Below are positions 25,233-34,727 of a DNA stretch of 64,000 bases, one piece after another (the first letter of the stretch is position 1; every line of letters begins with the position of its first letter). The stretch lies in NCBI GenBank assembly GCA_029245395.1, contig JAQWPL010000012.1:1-64000 (forward strand). The letters run 5' to 3'. Under the pieces are notes generated by a model. It saw only the letters and a program-made list of their open reading frames with translations. It was not told the origin of the DNA and did not search any database. A program made the position numbers and the translations under genes. The DNA is from Gammaproteobacteria bacterium (GTDB lineage Bacteria; Pseudomonadota; Gammaproteobacteria; Pseudomonadales; Pseudohongiellaceae).

Positions 25233-27668
25233 ATGTTGAAGAAACTTCAAAGAATAGTGCTGCCAAGCATCATGTGCATCGCAATAATGCAGGTGCATTC
25301 TGTTTTTGCTGCCAGCTCTGACAATCAATGGCATATTATCGAAAACTACTGCTACGAGTGCCACAACGATGAAGATTGGGCAGGCAGTGTGGCATTTAAT
25401 CTGATGTCATCCGATGAAGTTCCTCATGAAGCAGAAATATTCGAAGAAGCCATCCGCCGCTTGAGTGGCGGCCACATGCCACCCCCCGGTGCCGACCGAC
25501 CTGAAGAAAGTGAACTCAAGGAGCTTGTAGCCTGGCTGGAAAATACCATTGATGAAGAGGCTGGAACCCCTCCTGCAGGTAATGTCCCCTTACGTCGTCT
25601 TAACCGTCGTGAATATGAAAACGCAATCAGGGATTTACTGGCTATGGAAGTTGATGCGGGAGCTTTGTTGCCAGAGGATGATCTGGAAGGGGGGTTTGAT
25701 AATAATGCGGCTGCACTTCAGGTTTCTCCCACCTTTATTGACCAGTATCTGAATGCAGCCAGAACTATTTCACATAATGCCATCGGAGACCTCAGGCCGA
25801 TCCCCATCATGGAAACCTTTGGCAGTGAGGCCGATATGATCATCTCACTGCCGGCCAGGGGCACACCCGGTACCGGTGTCCAACAAAACCATATGGCAGG
25901 CATGCCTTTTGGCACCCGCGGTGGAATGAGTATTCGTTATAACTTCATGGCTGACGGTGAGTATGAACTGAATATCGGCGACCTGGCGCTTGGAAGGGAA
26001 GTGCCTAACATGGAGTTTAAAAATACAGTAATAGCCTTGCTGGACGGTAAAGAGATTTTCCGCACCGAGCTCGGAGGGGATGAAGATCACGAAGCCATCG
26101 ACCAGGAACAGGCCGATGCAGTATCAAGAATCAACCTGCGACTGAAACGTATCCGATTTAATGCCACGGCTGGGCAGCACATTATTACAGTGACCTTTCT
26201 GCACCGCAGCTTTGCAGAAAGTGATGAGAGGAGACCAACATTAGCATTGGAAGGTGGTCAGAGCAGGATACATAAAGTGCATGCTCTGCAGGTTCGTGGG
26301 CCACTGAAAGTGATTGGCATGAGTGAGTCTGAACCGCGCAAACGGATTTTTGTCTGCTACCCGAGGGAAATTGCCGAAGAAAATGCCTGTGCTACTGAAA
26401 TCATCATCAATTTGGCGGAACGTGCGTTTCGTCGTCCCCTGGAACAGGAGGATGTAGATAGCCTGGTAGGTTTCTTTGAAAGCAGTCGCCTGTCCCAGGA
26501 ATTTGAACCCAGCATCAAGGAGGCAGTCAGTGCCATTCTGGTCAGCCCCCATTTCATTTACCGAGCCGAAGTGGGAGCGGAAGAGGGAGAAAGTGTTTTA
26601 TTGTCAGACCTGGAGCTTGCTTCACGCCTTTCTTTTTTCCTTTGGAGTAGTTTGCCCGATGAAGAATTATTAACTCTGGCTAATGAAAACAGGCTTAATG
26701 ACCTTGATGTACTAAAAGACCAGATTTCCCGGATGCTTGCAGACCAACGAGCGCTTACATTAGTAGAAGATTTTGCCTTTCAGTGGTTGAACCTTGCCAA
26801 ACTGGACGAAATTACGCCGAATGGCGGCTTGTTCAGATACGCCAGCCGCTTCCTGGATCCCAGGCCCATGTTCAAGCAGGAATTGAGCCTGTTCATAGAC
26901 AGTATCCTGCGCAGTGACCAGTCTGTGGTGAGGCTGCTGGATTCAGATTACACTTTTCTCAACGAACGACTGGCTGCCCATTACGGTATAGAAAACGTCA
27001 AAGGCAGCGCCTTTCGAAAAGTGAGCCTCGAAGATGAATATCGTAAGGGCCTGCTCGGTAAAGGTGCCATCTTGATGCTTACAGCGAATCCCAACAGGAC
27101 ATCTCCTGTATTAAGGGGGGCCTGGATACTTGAGAGAATCCTGGCTTCACCGCCACCGCCACCGCCACCCAATGTAGAAGCAGATTTATCGCAGAAACCG
27201 GGACAGGCACCGCAGACGCTGCGTGAAAGACTGGAACAGCACCGGGAAAATCCCAGTTGTTATTCTTGCCATGGCGTTCTTGATCCGCTGGGATTTGCAC
27301 TGGAAAATTTTAATACTGTTGGACAGTTCCAGGAATATGATCTGGATACGCTTTCATTGATTGACGCATCTGGTGTCCTTCCAGATGGTACCAAGATCAC
27401 CAGTCCTGGAGATTTAGTTACAGCACTGGTGACTCGCTCTGATGAGTTTGTACAGTCACTGACTGAGCACCTGATGACCTATGCCCTGGGCAGACTGGTC
27501 GATTATCGGGATATGCCTTCGGTAAGAAAAATTGTCCGAGCATCGGAGAATGATGATTATCGTTTTGATTCGATCGTTTTTAATATTGTAAGTAGTGATG
27601 CTTTTCGTATGCGTGAGAGTATGCTCAGCGTAAGTGAAGCAGAAAATTCACAACAGGCATCACTGTAA
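25233..27668 (+). CDS. Planctomycete-type cytochrome c protein (DUF1587/1592/1588/1585)
   Basis: An 811-residue exported protein. A CYECH haem motif lies at residues 40-44 within a PSCyt1-like domain. Then come the DUF1587 block (RRLNRREYENAIRDLL), DUF1595/DUF1592 blocks (AFRRPL; LASRLSFFLWSSLPDEEL), DUF1588 (GVLDPLGFALENF) with a second CYSCH at 676-680, and a DUF1585 tail. A run of seven prolines near residue 640 is a family trait. It is the first gene of a tight plus-strand operon with DUF1552, ankyrin and MBL-fold genes. The pair DUF1592/DUF1552 is widespread in planctomycetes and some proteobacteria; its reaction is unknown to me. The window begins with the tail of a paralogue. Confidence 0.9.
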   Translation: MLKKLQRIVLPSIMCIAIMQVHSVFAASSDNQWHIIENYCYECHNDEDWAGSVAFNLMSSDEVPHEAEIFEEAIRRLSGGHMPPPGADRPEESELKELVAWLENTIDEEAGTPPAGNVPLRRLNRREYENAIRDLLAMEVDAGALLPEDDLEGGFDNNAAALQVSPTFIDQYLNAARTISHNAIGDLRPIPIMETFGSEADMIISLPARGTPGTGVQQNHMAGMPFGTRGGMSIRYNFMADGEYELNIGDLALGREVPNMEFKNTVIALLDGKEIFRTELGGDEDHEAIDQEQADAVSRINLRLKRIRFNATAGQHIITVTFLHRSFAESDERRPTLALEGGQSRIHKVHALQVRGPLKVIGMSESEPRKRIFVCYPREIAEENACATEIIINLAERAFRRPLEQEDVDSLVGFFESSRLSQEFEPSIKEAVSAILVSPHFIYRAEVGAEEGESVLLSDLELASRLSFFLWSSLPDEELLTLANENRLNDLDVLKDQISRMLADQRALTLVEDFAFQWLNLAKLDEITPNGGLFRYASRFLDPRPMFKQELSLFIDSILRSDQSVVRLLDSDYTFLNERLAAHYGIENVKGSAFRKVSLEDEYRKGLLGKGAILMLTANPNRTSPVLRGAWILERILASPPPPPPPNVEADLSQKPGQAPQTLRERLEQHRENPSCYSCHGVLDPLGFALENFNTVGQFQEYDLDTLSLIDASGVLPDGTKITSPGDLVTALVTRSDEFVQSLTEHLMTYALGRLVDYRDMPSVRKIVRASENDDYRFDSIVFNIVSSDAFRMRESMLSVSEAENSQQASL

Positions 27669-27702
27669 TTAAATTGTAAATTGAAAGAAACAGGAAAAGA
27701 CC

Positions 27703-28974
27703 ATGTTTATCAGCAAAAAACATCTTTCACGTAGAACATTCTTGAGAGGGACTGGAGCTTCTGTTGCCCTGCCGATGCTGGATGCCATGACTCCTGCCCT
27801 GGCACAGCCTGTAAACGGCTATCCACGTCTCGGATTTATCTATTTCCCCCATGGTGCCGTGAATCACGAGTGGACGCCGAAACAGACTGGCACCGATTTC
27901 GATTACTCGAACATCCTTAAGCCATTGGAGTCGCTCCACGATTATGCCACCGTGGTTACAGGCCTGCGTAACAAAGCCGCCGAAAATGGGCCAGCCCCCC
28001 ATTCCATCACTGAGCAAACCTGGTTGTCCTGTGTGGCTCCCGGGGACCGGGACAGAGGTGCCGCAGGCATTAAAGGTATGACAGCTGACCAGATTGCTGC
28101 CAGGATAATTGGTGAGACTACACCGCTACCTTCACTGGAATTATGTGGTGAGCCAGGTGGCGCGATCAACTATCGAACCCCCCAGCAGACTCTACCGTTG
28201 GAAAGCAATCCCCGCAAAGTCTTCTACACGATGTTCGGTCAGGGTGACACATACGATGAACGTATTCAGATTCTGGACCAATCCCGCAGCCTGTTGGATT
28301 ATGTCCGTGAATCCACTGCCAGCCTGAATCGCAAACTGAGTGCGGCTGATCAAATACGCGTGTCCGATTACCTGGAATCTGTCCGTGAAGTGGAAAGCCG
28401 TATTCAGAAACTGGAAGAGGGTGCCCGTGAACTTACTGGCCTGCCGGATGCACCCCTTGGACCACCTGATGACTTTACCGAACTGCTGGACATCCAGTTT
28501 GAAATGATTGCTCTGGCCTTCCAAAATGACCAGACCCGCATTGCGTCCATGCGGATGATAAAGGAAGCCAGTATGCGAGTATTTGACAATCTGGGCATAG
28601 CTGAATCCTTCCACCCGCTGTCACATCACCAGGAAGATCCCGTCAAGTGGGACCAGCTGGTTCGCATCCAGCGTCATCAGACCGAGCGCGCGGTCAGGTT
28701 TGCCCAGCGCTTAAAAGACATGGAAGATGTCGAGGGCAATATACTTGATAACTCCATCATTCTGTTTGGCAGCAACATGGGCAACAGCGATGTGCATGGC
28801 GCCGACCAACTACCTTCTGCGCTTATTGGCCATGGCGGTGGCATCAAGGGTGGGCAGCACCTGCATTATCCGCAGGATACTCCCCATGCCCGGCTTCTCC
28901 ATACGATGCTGGATCGTGCCGGTGTTCAATTAGATGAATTTGCTGACAGCACAGGGCCCTTTGTGGAAATTTGA
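27703..28974 (+). CDS. Tat-exported DUF1552 protein
   Basis: A 423-residue protein with a twin-arginine signal (SRRTFLRG at residues 9-16) followed by an ALPMLDAMTPALAQ stretch. The body matches DUF1552: GFIYFPHGAVNHEW, a GLRNKAAENG region, DYVRESTASLNRKLS, and a C-terminal metal-ligand-like stretch with GSNMGNSDVH and LIGHGGG. It is distantly like the alkaline phosphatase/sulfatase type DUF1501 group. Tat export suggests folding or cofactor loading in the cytoplasm. It lies 34 bp after the DUF1592 gene with an AGGA ribosome-binding site, and 1 bp before the ankyrin gene. Function unknown. Confidence 0.9.
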   Translation: MFISKKHLSRRTFLRGTGASVALPMLDAMTPALAQPVNGYPRLGFIYFPHGAVNHEWTPKQTGTDFDYSNILKPLESLHDYATVVTGLRNKAAENGPAPHSITEQTWLSCVAPGDRDRGAAGIKGMTADQIAARIIGETTPLPSLELCGEPGGAINYRTPQQTLPLESNPRKVFYTMFGQGDTYDERIQILDQSRSLLDYVRESTASLNRKLSAADQIRVSDYLESVREVESRIQKLEEGARELTGLPDAPLGPPDDFTELLDIQFEMIALAFQNDQTRIASMRMIKEASMRVFDNLGIAESFHPLSHHQEDPVKWDQLVRIQRHQTERAVRFAQRLKDMEDVEGNILDNSIILFGSNMGNSDVHGADQLPSALIGHGGGIKGGQHLHYPQDTPHARLLHTMLDRAGVQLDEFADSTGPFVEI

Positions 28975-28975
28975 T

Positions 28976-30538
28976 ATGACCTTATTCCGAATTACAAGCA
29001 AGGTGGCTATCACAATTCTTGCATTGGCTGGCGCGACGTTAACGAGCGCCCAGAATTTTGAAGCCCTGAAAGTACCCTCTCCCCTGGGAGAAATTGTTCG
29101 TAATCTAAATGTCGATGAGCGCGGTCCTGATGGCAGCACGTCCCTGCAGTGGGCTGTCTATGATCAGGACATTGAAAAGGTACGCGATCTGATACGGGCA
29201 GGTGCTGATGTTAATGCTGTAAACAACTTCGGTGCCAATGCCATGCAACTGGCAGCAGAAGTAGCCCACGCTGAGATGATTGAAATGTTACTTGATGCTG
29301 GCGCTGATCCTGACTCAGCAAACCCGGAAGGCCAAACTGCGCTGATGCTGATAGCACGAGCCGGTGATGTGGATGCTGCCAGGATGCTGATAAGGAGTGG
29401 AGCGACCATTGGGGCCCGCGAGGGCTGGGGTCAGCAGACTGCTCTGATGTGGGCTTCGGCCCGTCGTCATCCGGCGATGATGGATCTGCTTATTAGTGAA
29501 GGTGCGGATATCAATGCCATTTCGGCCGTCCGTGATTACAATAGCCATGTCACCGCTGAGGGCCGTGCAAAACGTCTGGACAGCGGTGGACTGTCACCGC
29601 TGCTGTATTCAACTCGAGAAAATTGTAAATCCTGTGTTGAAGTGCTTCTTGTTCATGGAGTAGATTTGGATAAGCCAGATCCTGACGGAGTATCTCCATT
29701 ACTGCTTGCCATTATTAACACCAATTGGGATATAGCGAAAATACTAATTGAGGCAGGTGCCGATGTTGAGCAGTGGGACAAGTTCGGCCAGTCTCCTCTC
29801 CTGGCCGTGGCAGGTAGCCGGAATCAATCCGGTCTGAAAGTGGATGGAATCCTTAATGAAACCCATGGCTTGACCATTACCAAGATGTTATTGGATACAG
29901 GGGCCAACCCGAATATGCAGTTATTTTACCGACCTGCCGGTGCGCGAGGAGGGCCGCTTTCCAGAGGGACTACCCCCTTGATCCGTGCTGCCAGCAATGG
30001 TGATGTAGAGTTGATGAAAGTGTTGATGGAATACGGTGCCGAAGCGGATCTGCCCCAGGCTGACTTGCAAACACCGGTTTCTGTCTTGGCCGGTGCCAGG
30101 AATAACAAGGCGACTCTGGTAGAGGGTCTGGCATTGCTGGTGAAAGCTGGGGTGGATCTGAATGTAATGGCGGTGCCTCATCATCTGCAGAGGGCCCGTG
30201 GCGGAACGCCTTTGCATTATGCCGTTCGTGGGAGGAATGACCAGGTGGTTAAAGCGTTGGTAGAAGCCGGTGCGGATATAGATGGCAAAGATATTGACGG
30301 TCTGACTGCACTGGATTATGCAGAGTCTCGTGGGGCAATTACTTTCACGGGCACACGTCAACCACCGAATACAGAAATGGCTGAACTGCTGCGCAGCCTT
30401 GGTGCCAGTGAAGAGTTGGATATAACACCATTTTGGCCCAATGTTGGACCACCGTTCTTTTATCCCTGGAATATCTTTCCTCTGGACCCGGCAACAGAGC
30501 GTCATGCCCTGGTGCCTGGCTCCATTGACCATCAGTAA
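28976..30538 (+). CDS. Exported ankyrin-repeat protein
   Basis: A 520-residue protein with a signal peptide ending in TSAQ. The ATG at 28976 overlaps the end of the DUF1552 gene almost completely (1 bp gap), which indicates translational coupling. The body holds about nine ankyrin repeats of the type G-x-T-A/P-L-x-x-A...LL/LI-x-x-G-A-D-x-N/D, for example near residues 60-95 and 95-130 and again after residue 350. Two insertions break the array. It probably binds another periplasmic protein, plausibly a product of the same operon. Ankyrin genes beside DUF1592/DUF1552 seem to be a recurrent arrangement, but I cannot check this here. Confidence 0.9.
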   Translation: MTLFRITSKVAITILALAGATLTSAQNFEALKVPSPLGEIVRNLNVDERGPDGSTSLQWAVYDQDIEKVRDLIRAGADVNAVNNFGANAMQLAAEVAHAEMIEMLLDAGADPDSANPEGQTALMLIARAGDVDAARMLIRSGATIGAREGWGQQTALMWASARRHPAMMDLLISEGADINAISAVRDYNSHVTAEGRAKRLDSGGLSPLLYSTRENCKSCVEVLLVHGVDLDKPDPDGVSPLLLAIINTNWDIAKILIEAGADVEQWDKFGQSPLLAVAGSRNQSGLKVDGILNETHGLTITKMLLDTGANPNMQLFYRPAGARGGPLSRGTTPLIRAASNGDVELMKVLMEYGAEADLPQADLQTPVSVLAGARNNKATLVEGLALLVKAGVDLNVMAVPHHLQRARGGTPLHYAVRGRNDQVVKALVEAGADIDGKDIDGLTALDYAESRGAITFTGTRQPPNTEMAELLRSLGASEELDITPFWPNVGPPFFYPWNIFPLDPATERHALVPGSIDHQ

Positions 30539-30547
30539 GGCTTTTAG

Positions 30548-31483
30548 ATGAAACACTCCTGTTCACGACGCCACTTCCTGGACGTCACTGCGAGTACTTT
30601 GAGTACTGCAGCAATTTCAAGCATGCTCCCCACACTCACTTCAGCTCAGCAGGAAGTGGCAGATATTACTCTTGTTGAATTGAGCCACGCCTGGGTTTTC
30701 CAAGGCGCGGGATGTAATGTTTTTGCTCTTCCAGGTGTGAATGAGGACGGCTTATTGATGATTGACGGTGGCCTCGAAGCACATTCTGACAAGCTGCTGG
30801 AAGCTGTTTTTAATACCATCGGCCAGGATCGAATTCATACCTTGGTCAATACCCATTGGCATCCAGAACAAACGGGTTCAAATGAGCGTCTGGGCGCAGA
30901 AGGCGCGGTCATCATTGCTCATGAAAAAACCAAAATGTTTCTGGAAAATTCCGTGATGTCTTCAATGTATGAAGGCCGTTATGGACCCCAGGCTTCTACA
31001 GGACTGCCCAGCAGGATTTTTCGTGAAGGTGGCACCATGAAATTTGCCGGGCAAGAAATAATGTATGGCTACTTGCCGGCTGCTCACTCTGACAGTGATA
31101 TCTGGTTGTATTTCCCTATGCTGGATACCCTGGTAGCAGGTGGACCAGTTACAGCAGGGGAGTGGCCTGTTCTGGATATCCGCCATGGTTCCTGGATGGG
31201 GGGTTTGCTAAAAGCGTATGAAACGCTCGCCCAGGTTGTCAGTGCTGATACCGTGGTAGTCCCTGCTCATGGACCGATACTCAGTGGTACGGATATCCTG
31301 AGAATGCGCGCCATGTACACTAACTTGCATCTGGATCTGGCCGAACAACTCAATCTCGGCATGGGCCCGGATAATATTATCAATATGGGATTGCTGGATG
31401 ACTACATCGACGATTTCGGTGATCCTACCCGCTTTCTCGATCATGCCCATCGTAGCCTGCAATTGGCTTATGTACCGGATTGA
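30548..31483 (+). CDS. Tat-exported MBL-fold protein with altered HxHxDH motif
   Basis: A 311-residue protein with a Tat-like N-terminus (SRRHFLDV) and a signal ending in TSAQQ. The fold is metallo-beta-lactamase-like, with a DGG turn after the first strands. The metal motif is THWHPEQTGSN (residues 102-112), so the usual Asp-His of HxHxDH is Glu-Gln. The later ligands are kept (H180 in AAHSDSDIW, H241 in PAHGP). It may bind one metal or use another chemistry. It is the fourth gene of the DUF1592 operon, 9 bp after the ankyrin gene, with AAGG as ribosome-binding site. Confidence 0.85.
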   Translation: MKHSCSRRHFLDVTASTLSTAAISSMLPTLTSAQQEVADITLVELSHAWVFQGAGCNVFALPGVNEDGLLMIDGGLEAHSDKLLEAVFNTIGQDRIHTLVNTHWHPEQTGSNERLGAEGAVIIAHEKTKMFLENSVMSSMYEGRYGPQASTGLPSRIFREGGTMKFAGQEIMYGYLPAAHSDSDIWLYFPMLDTLVAGGPVTAGEWPVLDIRHGSWMGGLLKAYETLAQVVSADTVVVPAHGPILSGTDILRMRAMYTNLHLDLAEQLNLGMGPDNIINMGLLDDYIDDFGDPTRFLDHAHRSLQLAYVPD

Positions 31484-31663
31484 TTTGTCAGGCCGGTTTA
31501 TTCACTGAAAAGAAATTTTTTATCCCCGGTCATCAGTACCGTACTTCCTGTAATACTGAGTTTGATTAAGGATACTTTGTGAATTCTAATGAACTCTGTT
31601 TACTATGAAAGTCAGACATTTATACTGCGCGTCATTAATTTATGTTGTTTCTGCTGCTTCTAA

Positions 31664-33916
31664 ATGACCATTCAAAACATCAAGAATTTCTCATTCAAAT
31701 GTCAGGCGCTGTCCACACCAGGAAGCTTGATCTTTTTTGCCTGTTTATTGTTTCTCCTTCCAAGTCTGGATGTAATTGCTCAGCAGGCTGAATTCACCCA
31801 AAGCGAAGAAAGAAAACGGATATCCATCGCCAGAGTTGATAGTGAGCCCGATATTGATGGCGTGCTTGATGAGGCTTTCTGGCAGCAGGCCACTGTTCTT
31901 TCTGACATGCATCAATTTCAGCCAGTGGATCATGCAGAGCCTAGTGAAAGAAGTGAATTTTACCTTGCCTACAATGAGCGCTTTTTATACGTGGGAGCCC
32001 GCTTGTATGACAGCGATCCCTCAGGGATCAGTGCCAGACAATTGGTTCAGGGGCAAAATATGCAGTTTGATGATGCCTTTGAATTCATTCTTGATACTTT
32101 CAACAATGGCCGAACTGGCTACCATTTTCAGGTCAATCCCAATGGTATTCGCCGTGAAGGAGTGTATGACCAGCCCAATAATCTGAACCGGGATTGGACA
32201 GGAATCTGGTTAGTGGAAAGCCGCATCGATGATGAAGGCTGGACAGCTGAAGTCGCCATTCCTTTCAATACGCTGAATTTTGACCCGGGTACTGAGGAAT
32301 GGGGTTTTACCATTGCCCGCACCATAGCCAGAAAGCGCGAAGAACTAGCTTGGTCCTCTTTTAATCGAAATATCAATCCAACCACAACAGGATTGATCAC
32401 CGGTATCCGTGATATCCGTCAGGGCGTGGGTCTGGATATCATTCCTTCAATTGCCATGGCAAACAGTGAAGATCATCTTGTTGGCACTAAAGATGATCGA
32501 GTTGATCCGTCCCTGAATGTGTTTTATAAAATCACCCCTAACCTGACAGGTGCGGTTACTTTGAACACGGACTTTTCCGCTACGGAAGTGGACAATCGCC
32601 AGGTAAACCTGAGCCGCTTCTCCCTGTTCTTCCCGGAGAAGCGTGATTTCTTTTTACAGGACGTGGATATTTTCAGTTTTGGTGGTCTTGGGGGTGGTGG
32701 TAATTTCAACAACAATCAGAATGGCATTCCCTTTTATTCACGCCGATTGGGTTTAAGCCGGTCGGGCCAGGCTGTTGACATAGATGCCGGTGTCAAATTG
32801 ACCGGCAGAGTCGGGCAATGGAATGTCGGCGCCCTTGCGGTGCAACAGGGGGACAGTTCAGGTCTGGACGGTCAACAGGTTTTTGTCGGCAGGGCAGCCA
32901 TTAATATTCTCTCAGAATCCAGTGTTGGCGCCATAGTGACACAAGGTGATCCCAACAGTGAAACAGACAATACTCTGGCAGGGATGGATTTTCGCTACCA
33001 GAATACGCGTTTTTCGGAACGCTATAGCTTGCGTGGTAATGCCTGGTACCAGCAATCCGATACAGATGGCAGAGTTGGTGATGACAAGGCCTATGGTGTG
33101 CGAGTAAATTTCGACACACAGAGTAATGGACTTGGTGGTAATGCGGGTTATTCCTATATTGGCGAAGACTTTAATCCTGCCTTGGGTTTTGCCAACCAGC
33201 GTGGTATTGAATCTTTCAGTTTGATGGGCAGATACAGGTACAATTTCCGTGATCATCCATTACTCAGGACCTATAACCTGTTCAGCCGATTTACTCAGGA
33301 TCGGGATTTAGCCACTGGTAATCTGGTGAGTGAAAACATCTTTGGGCGCATTTTAAATTTCAATACGCATCGGGGTGACCAGTTTGGTATAGGATTTGCG
33401 AGAAATCGGGAAGGGCTGGACGAGGATTTTGAAATCAGACCCGGCATTGTTATCCCCGCTGGCAAGTACAGCTTTACCAACCTCAATGCCCAGCTTCAAT
33501 TTGCCAACCAGCGTAATTTTGCACCATCCATTCAGGTAAATATTGGCGACTTCTATGAGGGTAAAAGAAGTCAATTCCAGGCAGGAGTTCAGTGGCGACC
33601 AGATGAACATTTATTCATGAATGTTAGCTATAACTACCAGGACGTTGAGTTGCCCCAGGGTGAATTTGTCGTGCGCATAGTCAGTGCCAATGTTAACTAT
33701 GCTTTTAATTCAAAGTGGTCCTGGGTTAATTTGGTTCAGTATGACAATGTATCCAGCTCAGTGGGTCTCAATAGTCGCCTGCGCTGGAATCCCCAGGCAG
33801 GAGAAGATCTGTTTGTAGTCGTCAACTATAATTTCGATTCGGAAGGAACCTTTGACCGACTTAGCACGGAAAAATCCGAAATCGCTCTGAAATATACAAA
33901 AACATTCCGTTTCTAG
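31664..33916 (+). CDS. DUF5916 outer-membrane protein with CBM9-like domain
   Basis: A 750-residue exported protein. After a signal segment ending in VIAQQ comes a CBM9-like domain (residues about 55-240; IDGVLDEAFWQQA, FYLAYNERFLYVGARLYD, EVAIPFNTLNF) and then a long beta-strand region ending in an aromatic residue (TFRF), as in outer-membrane barrels. The FFPEKRDFFL block is typical of DUF5916 proteins. Their role is unclear; carbohydrate binding or transport is often assumed. No clear ribosome-binding site is seen before the ATG. It stands alone, with about 180 bp before it and 71 bp after. Confidence 0.85.
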   Translation: MTIQNIKNFSFKCQALSTPGSLIFFACLLFLLPSLDVIAQQAEFTQSEERKRISIARVDSEPDIDGVLDEAFWQQATVLSDMHQFQPVDHAEPSERSEFYLAYNERFLYVGARLYDSDPSGISARQLVQGQNMQFDDAFEFILDTFNNGRTGYHFQVNPNGIRREGVYDQPNNLNRDWTGIWLVESRIDDEGWTAEVAIPFNTLNFDPGTEEWGFTIARTIARKREELAWSSFNRNINPTTTGLITGIRDIRQGVGLDIIPSIAMANSEDHLVGTKDDRVDPSLNVFYKITPNLTGAVTLNTDFSATEVDNRQVNLSRFSLFFPEKRDFFLQDVDIFSFGGLGGGGNFNNNQNGIPFYSRRLGLSRSGQAVDIDAGVKLTGRVGQWNVGALAVQQGDSSGLDGQQVFVGRAAINILSESSVGAIVTQGDPNSETDNTLAGMDFRYQNTRFSERYSLRGNAWYQQSDTDGRVGDDKAYGVRVNFDTQSNGLGGNAGYSYIGEDFNPALGFANQRGIESFSLMGRYRYNFRDHPLLRTYNLFSRFTQDRDLATGNLVSENIFGRILNFNTHRGDQFGIGFARNREGLDEDFEIRPGIVIPAGKYSFTNLNAQLQFANQRNFAPSIQVNIGDFYEGKRSQFQAGVQWRPDEHLFMNVSYNYQDVELPQGEFVVRIVSANVNYAFNSKWSWVNLVQYDNVSSSVGLNSRLRWNPQAGEDLFVVVNYNFDSEGTFDRLSTEKSEIALKYTKTFRF

Positions 33917-33987
33917 TTTAATTTCCCTATTATCATTTTCAGCTTCCTTTTGATCCGGGCCTTAGCACCGGTAGACTATTCCTGTTT

Positions 33988-34707
33988 ATGCTGAAAATAT
34001 TTTCCAAATCTGATGTTGGATTGATCAGAGATAATAATGAAGATTTCTACTTCACTGATTCCGGGTGCGGCCTCATCATTGTTGCAGACGGGGCAGGTGG
34101 TCATGATCATGGGGAAATAGCCAGCAGGCTGGCGGTAGAAAGCTGCTACCAATACCTGACCCGTGAAGATTATCTGGAAGACACTTCAGACATCACCCAG
34201 ACGCTTATTGACAGTATCATCTTTGCCAACCAGCAGGTGATCGAGTATAAAAAAATGCACATGCCAGAAAGCAACATGGGCACAACACTGTCTTGTGTGC
34301 ATGTTGGAGAAAAAGAAATCAATTTTGCCTGGATGGGTGATTCCAGAATTTATTTGATTGATCCTGGCAAAGACAAAATATCCCAGTTGAGCATAGATCA
34401 CACCTTGTACCAGGAAATGGTAAACCGAGGTGAAATTGGCCAGAGTTTCAAAAAACATATCCTGAGCCGCATGTTGGGCAACAATGCTTATTCAAGACCG
34501 GATGGGGATAAGCTACCTTTAACGCCCGGGAATATAATCCTGGTATGCACAGATGGGTACAGCGACCTGATCAGTGAAGAAAAAACTTTGGATGCAGTAA
34601 AAGCATTCGGGAATTCACTTGAAGCTATCGCCGATGCCTTGATTGAGCTTGCCAAGGGAGAAAGTGGCAGGGATAACATTACCGTTTCACTGGCCCTGAC
34701 TGAATAG
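33988..34707 (+). CDS. PP2C-family serine/threonine phosphatase
   Basis: A 239-residue cytoplasmic protein with all PP2C motifs: RDNNEDF (residues 14-20), VADGAGGHDHGE (residues 32-43), GTTLSCV, WMGDSRIYLI, CTDGYSDLI and GRDNITVSL. The aspartates for the two metal ions are present. It removes phosphate from Ser/Thr residues. It ends 20 bp from the end of a Ser/Thr kinase gene on the other strand, so the two probably act on the same targets, a common arrangement in bacteria. No membrane segment or FHA domain is present. Confidence 0.93.
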   Translation: MLKIFSKSDVGLIRDNNEDFYFTDSGCGLIIVADGAGGHDHGEIASRLAVESCYQYLTREDYLEDTSDITQTLIDSIIFANQQVIEYKKMHMPESNMGTTLSCVHVGEKEINFAWMGDSRIYLIDPGKDKISQLSIDHTLYQEMVNRGEIGQSFKKHILSRMLGNNAYSRPDGDKLPLTPGNIILVCTDGYSDLISEEKTLDAVKAFGNSLEAIADALIELAKGESGRDNITVSLALTE

Positions 34708-34727
34708 AGATATTTTTTTAGTTTCTG

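Noticed and set aside
27140..27175. Proline-codon repeat in the DUF1592 gene as a phase-variable tract
   Set aside because: The unit is three bases, so changes would not shift frame, and the polyproline segment is a general trait of this family.
29921..30556. 211-residue open frame opposite the ankyrin gene
   Set aside because: Mirror of a well-supported coding sequence; composition and lack of motifs fit an antisense shadow.
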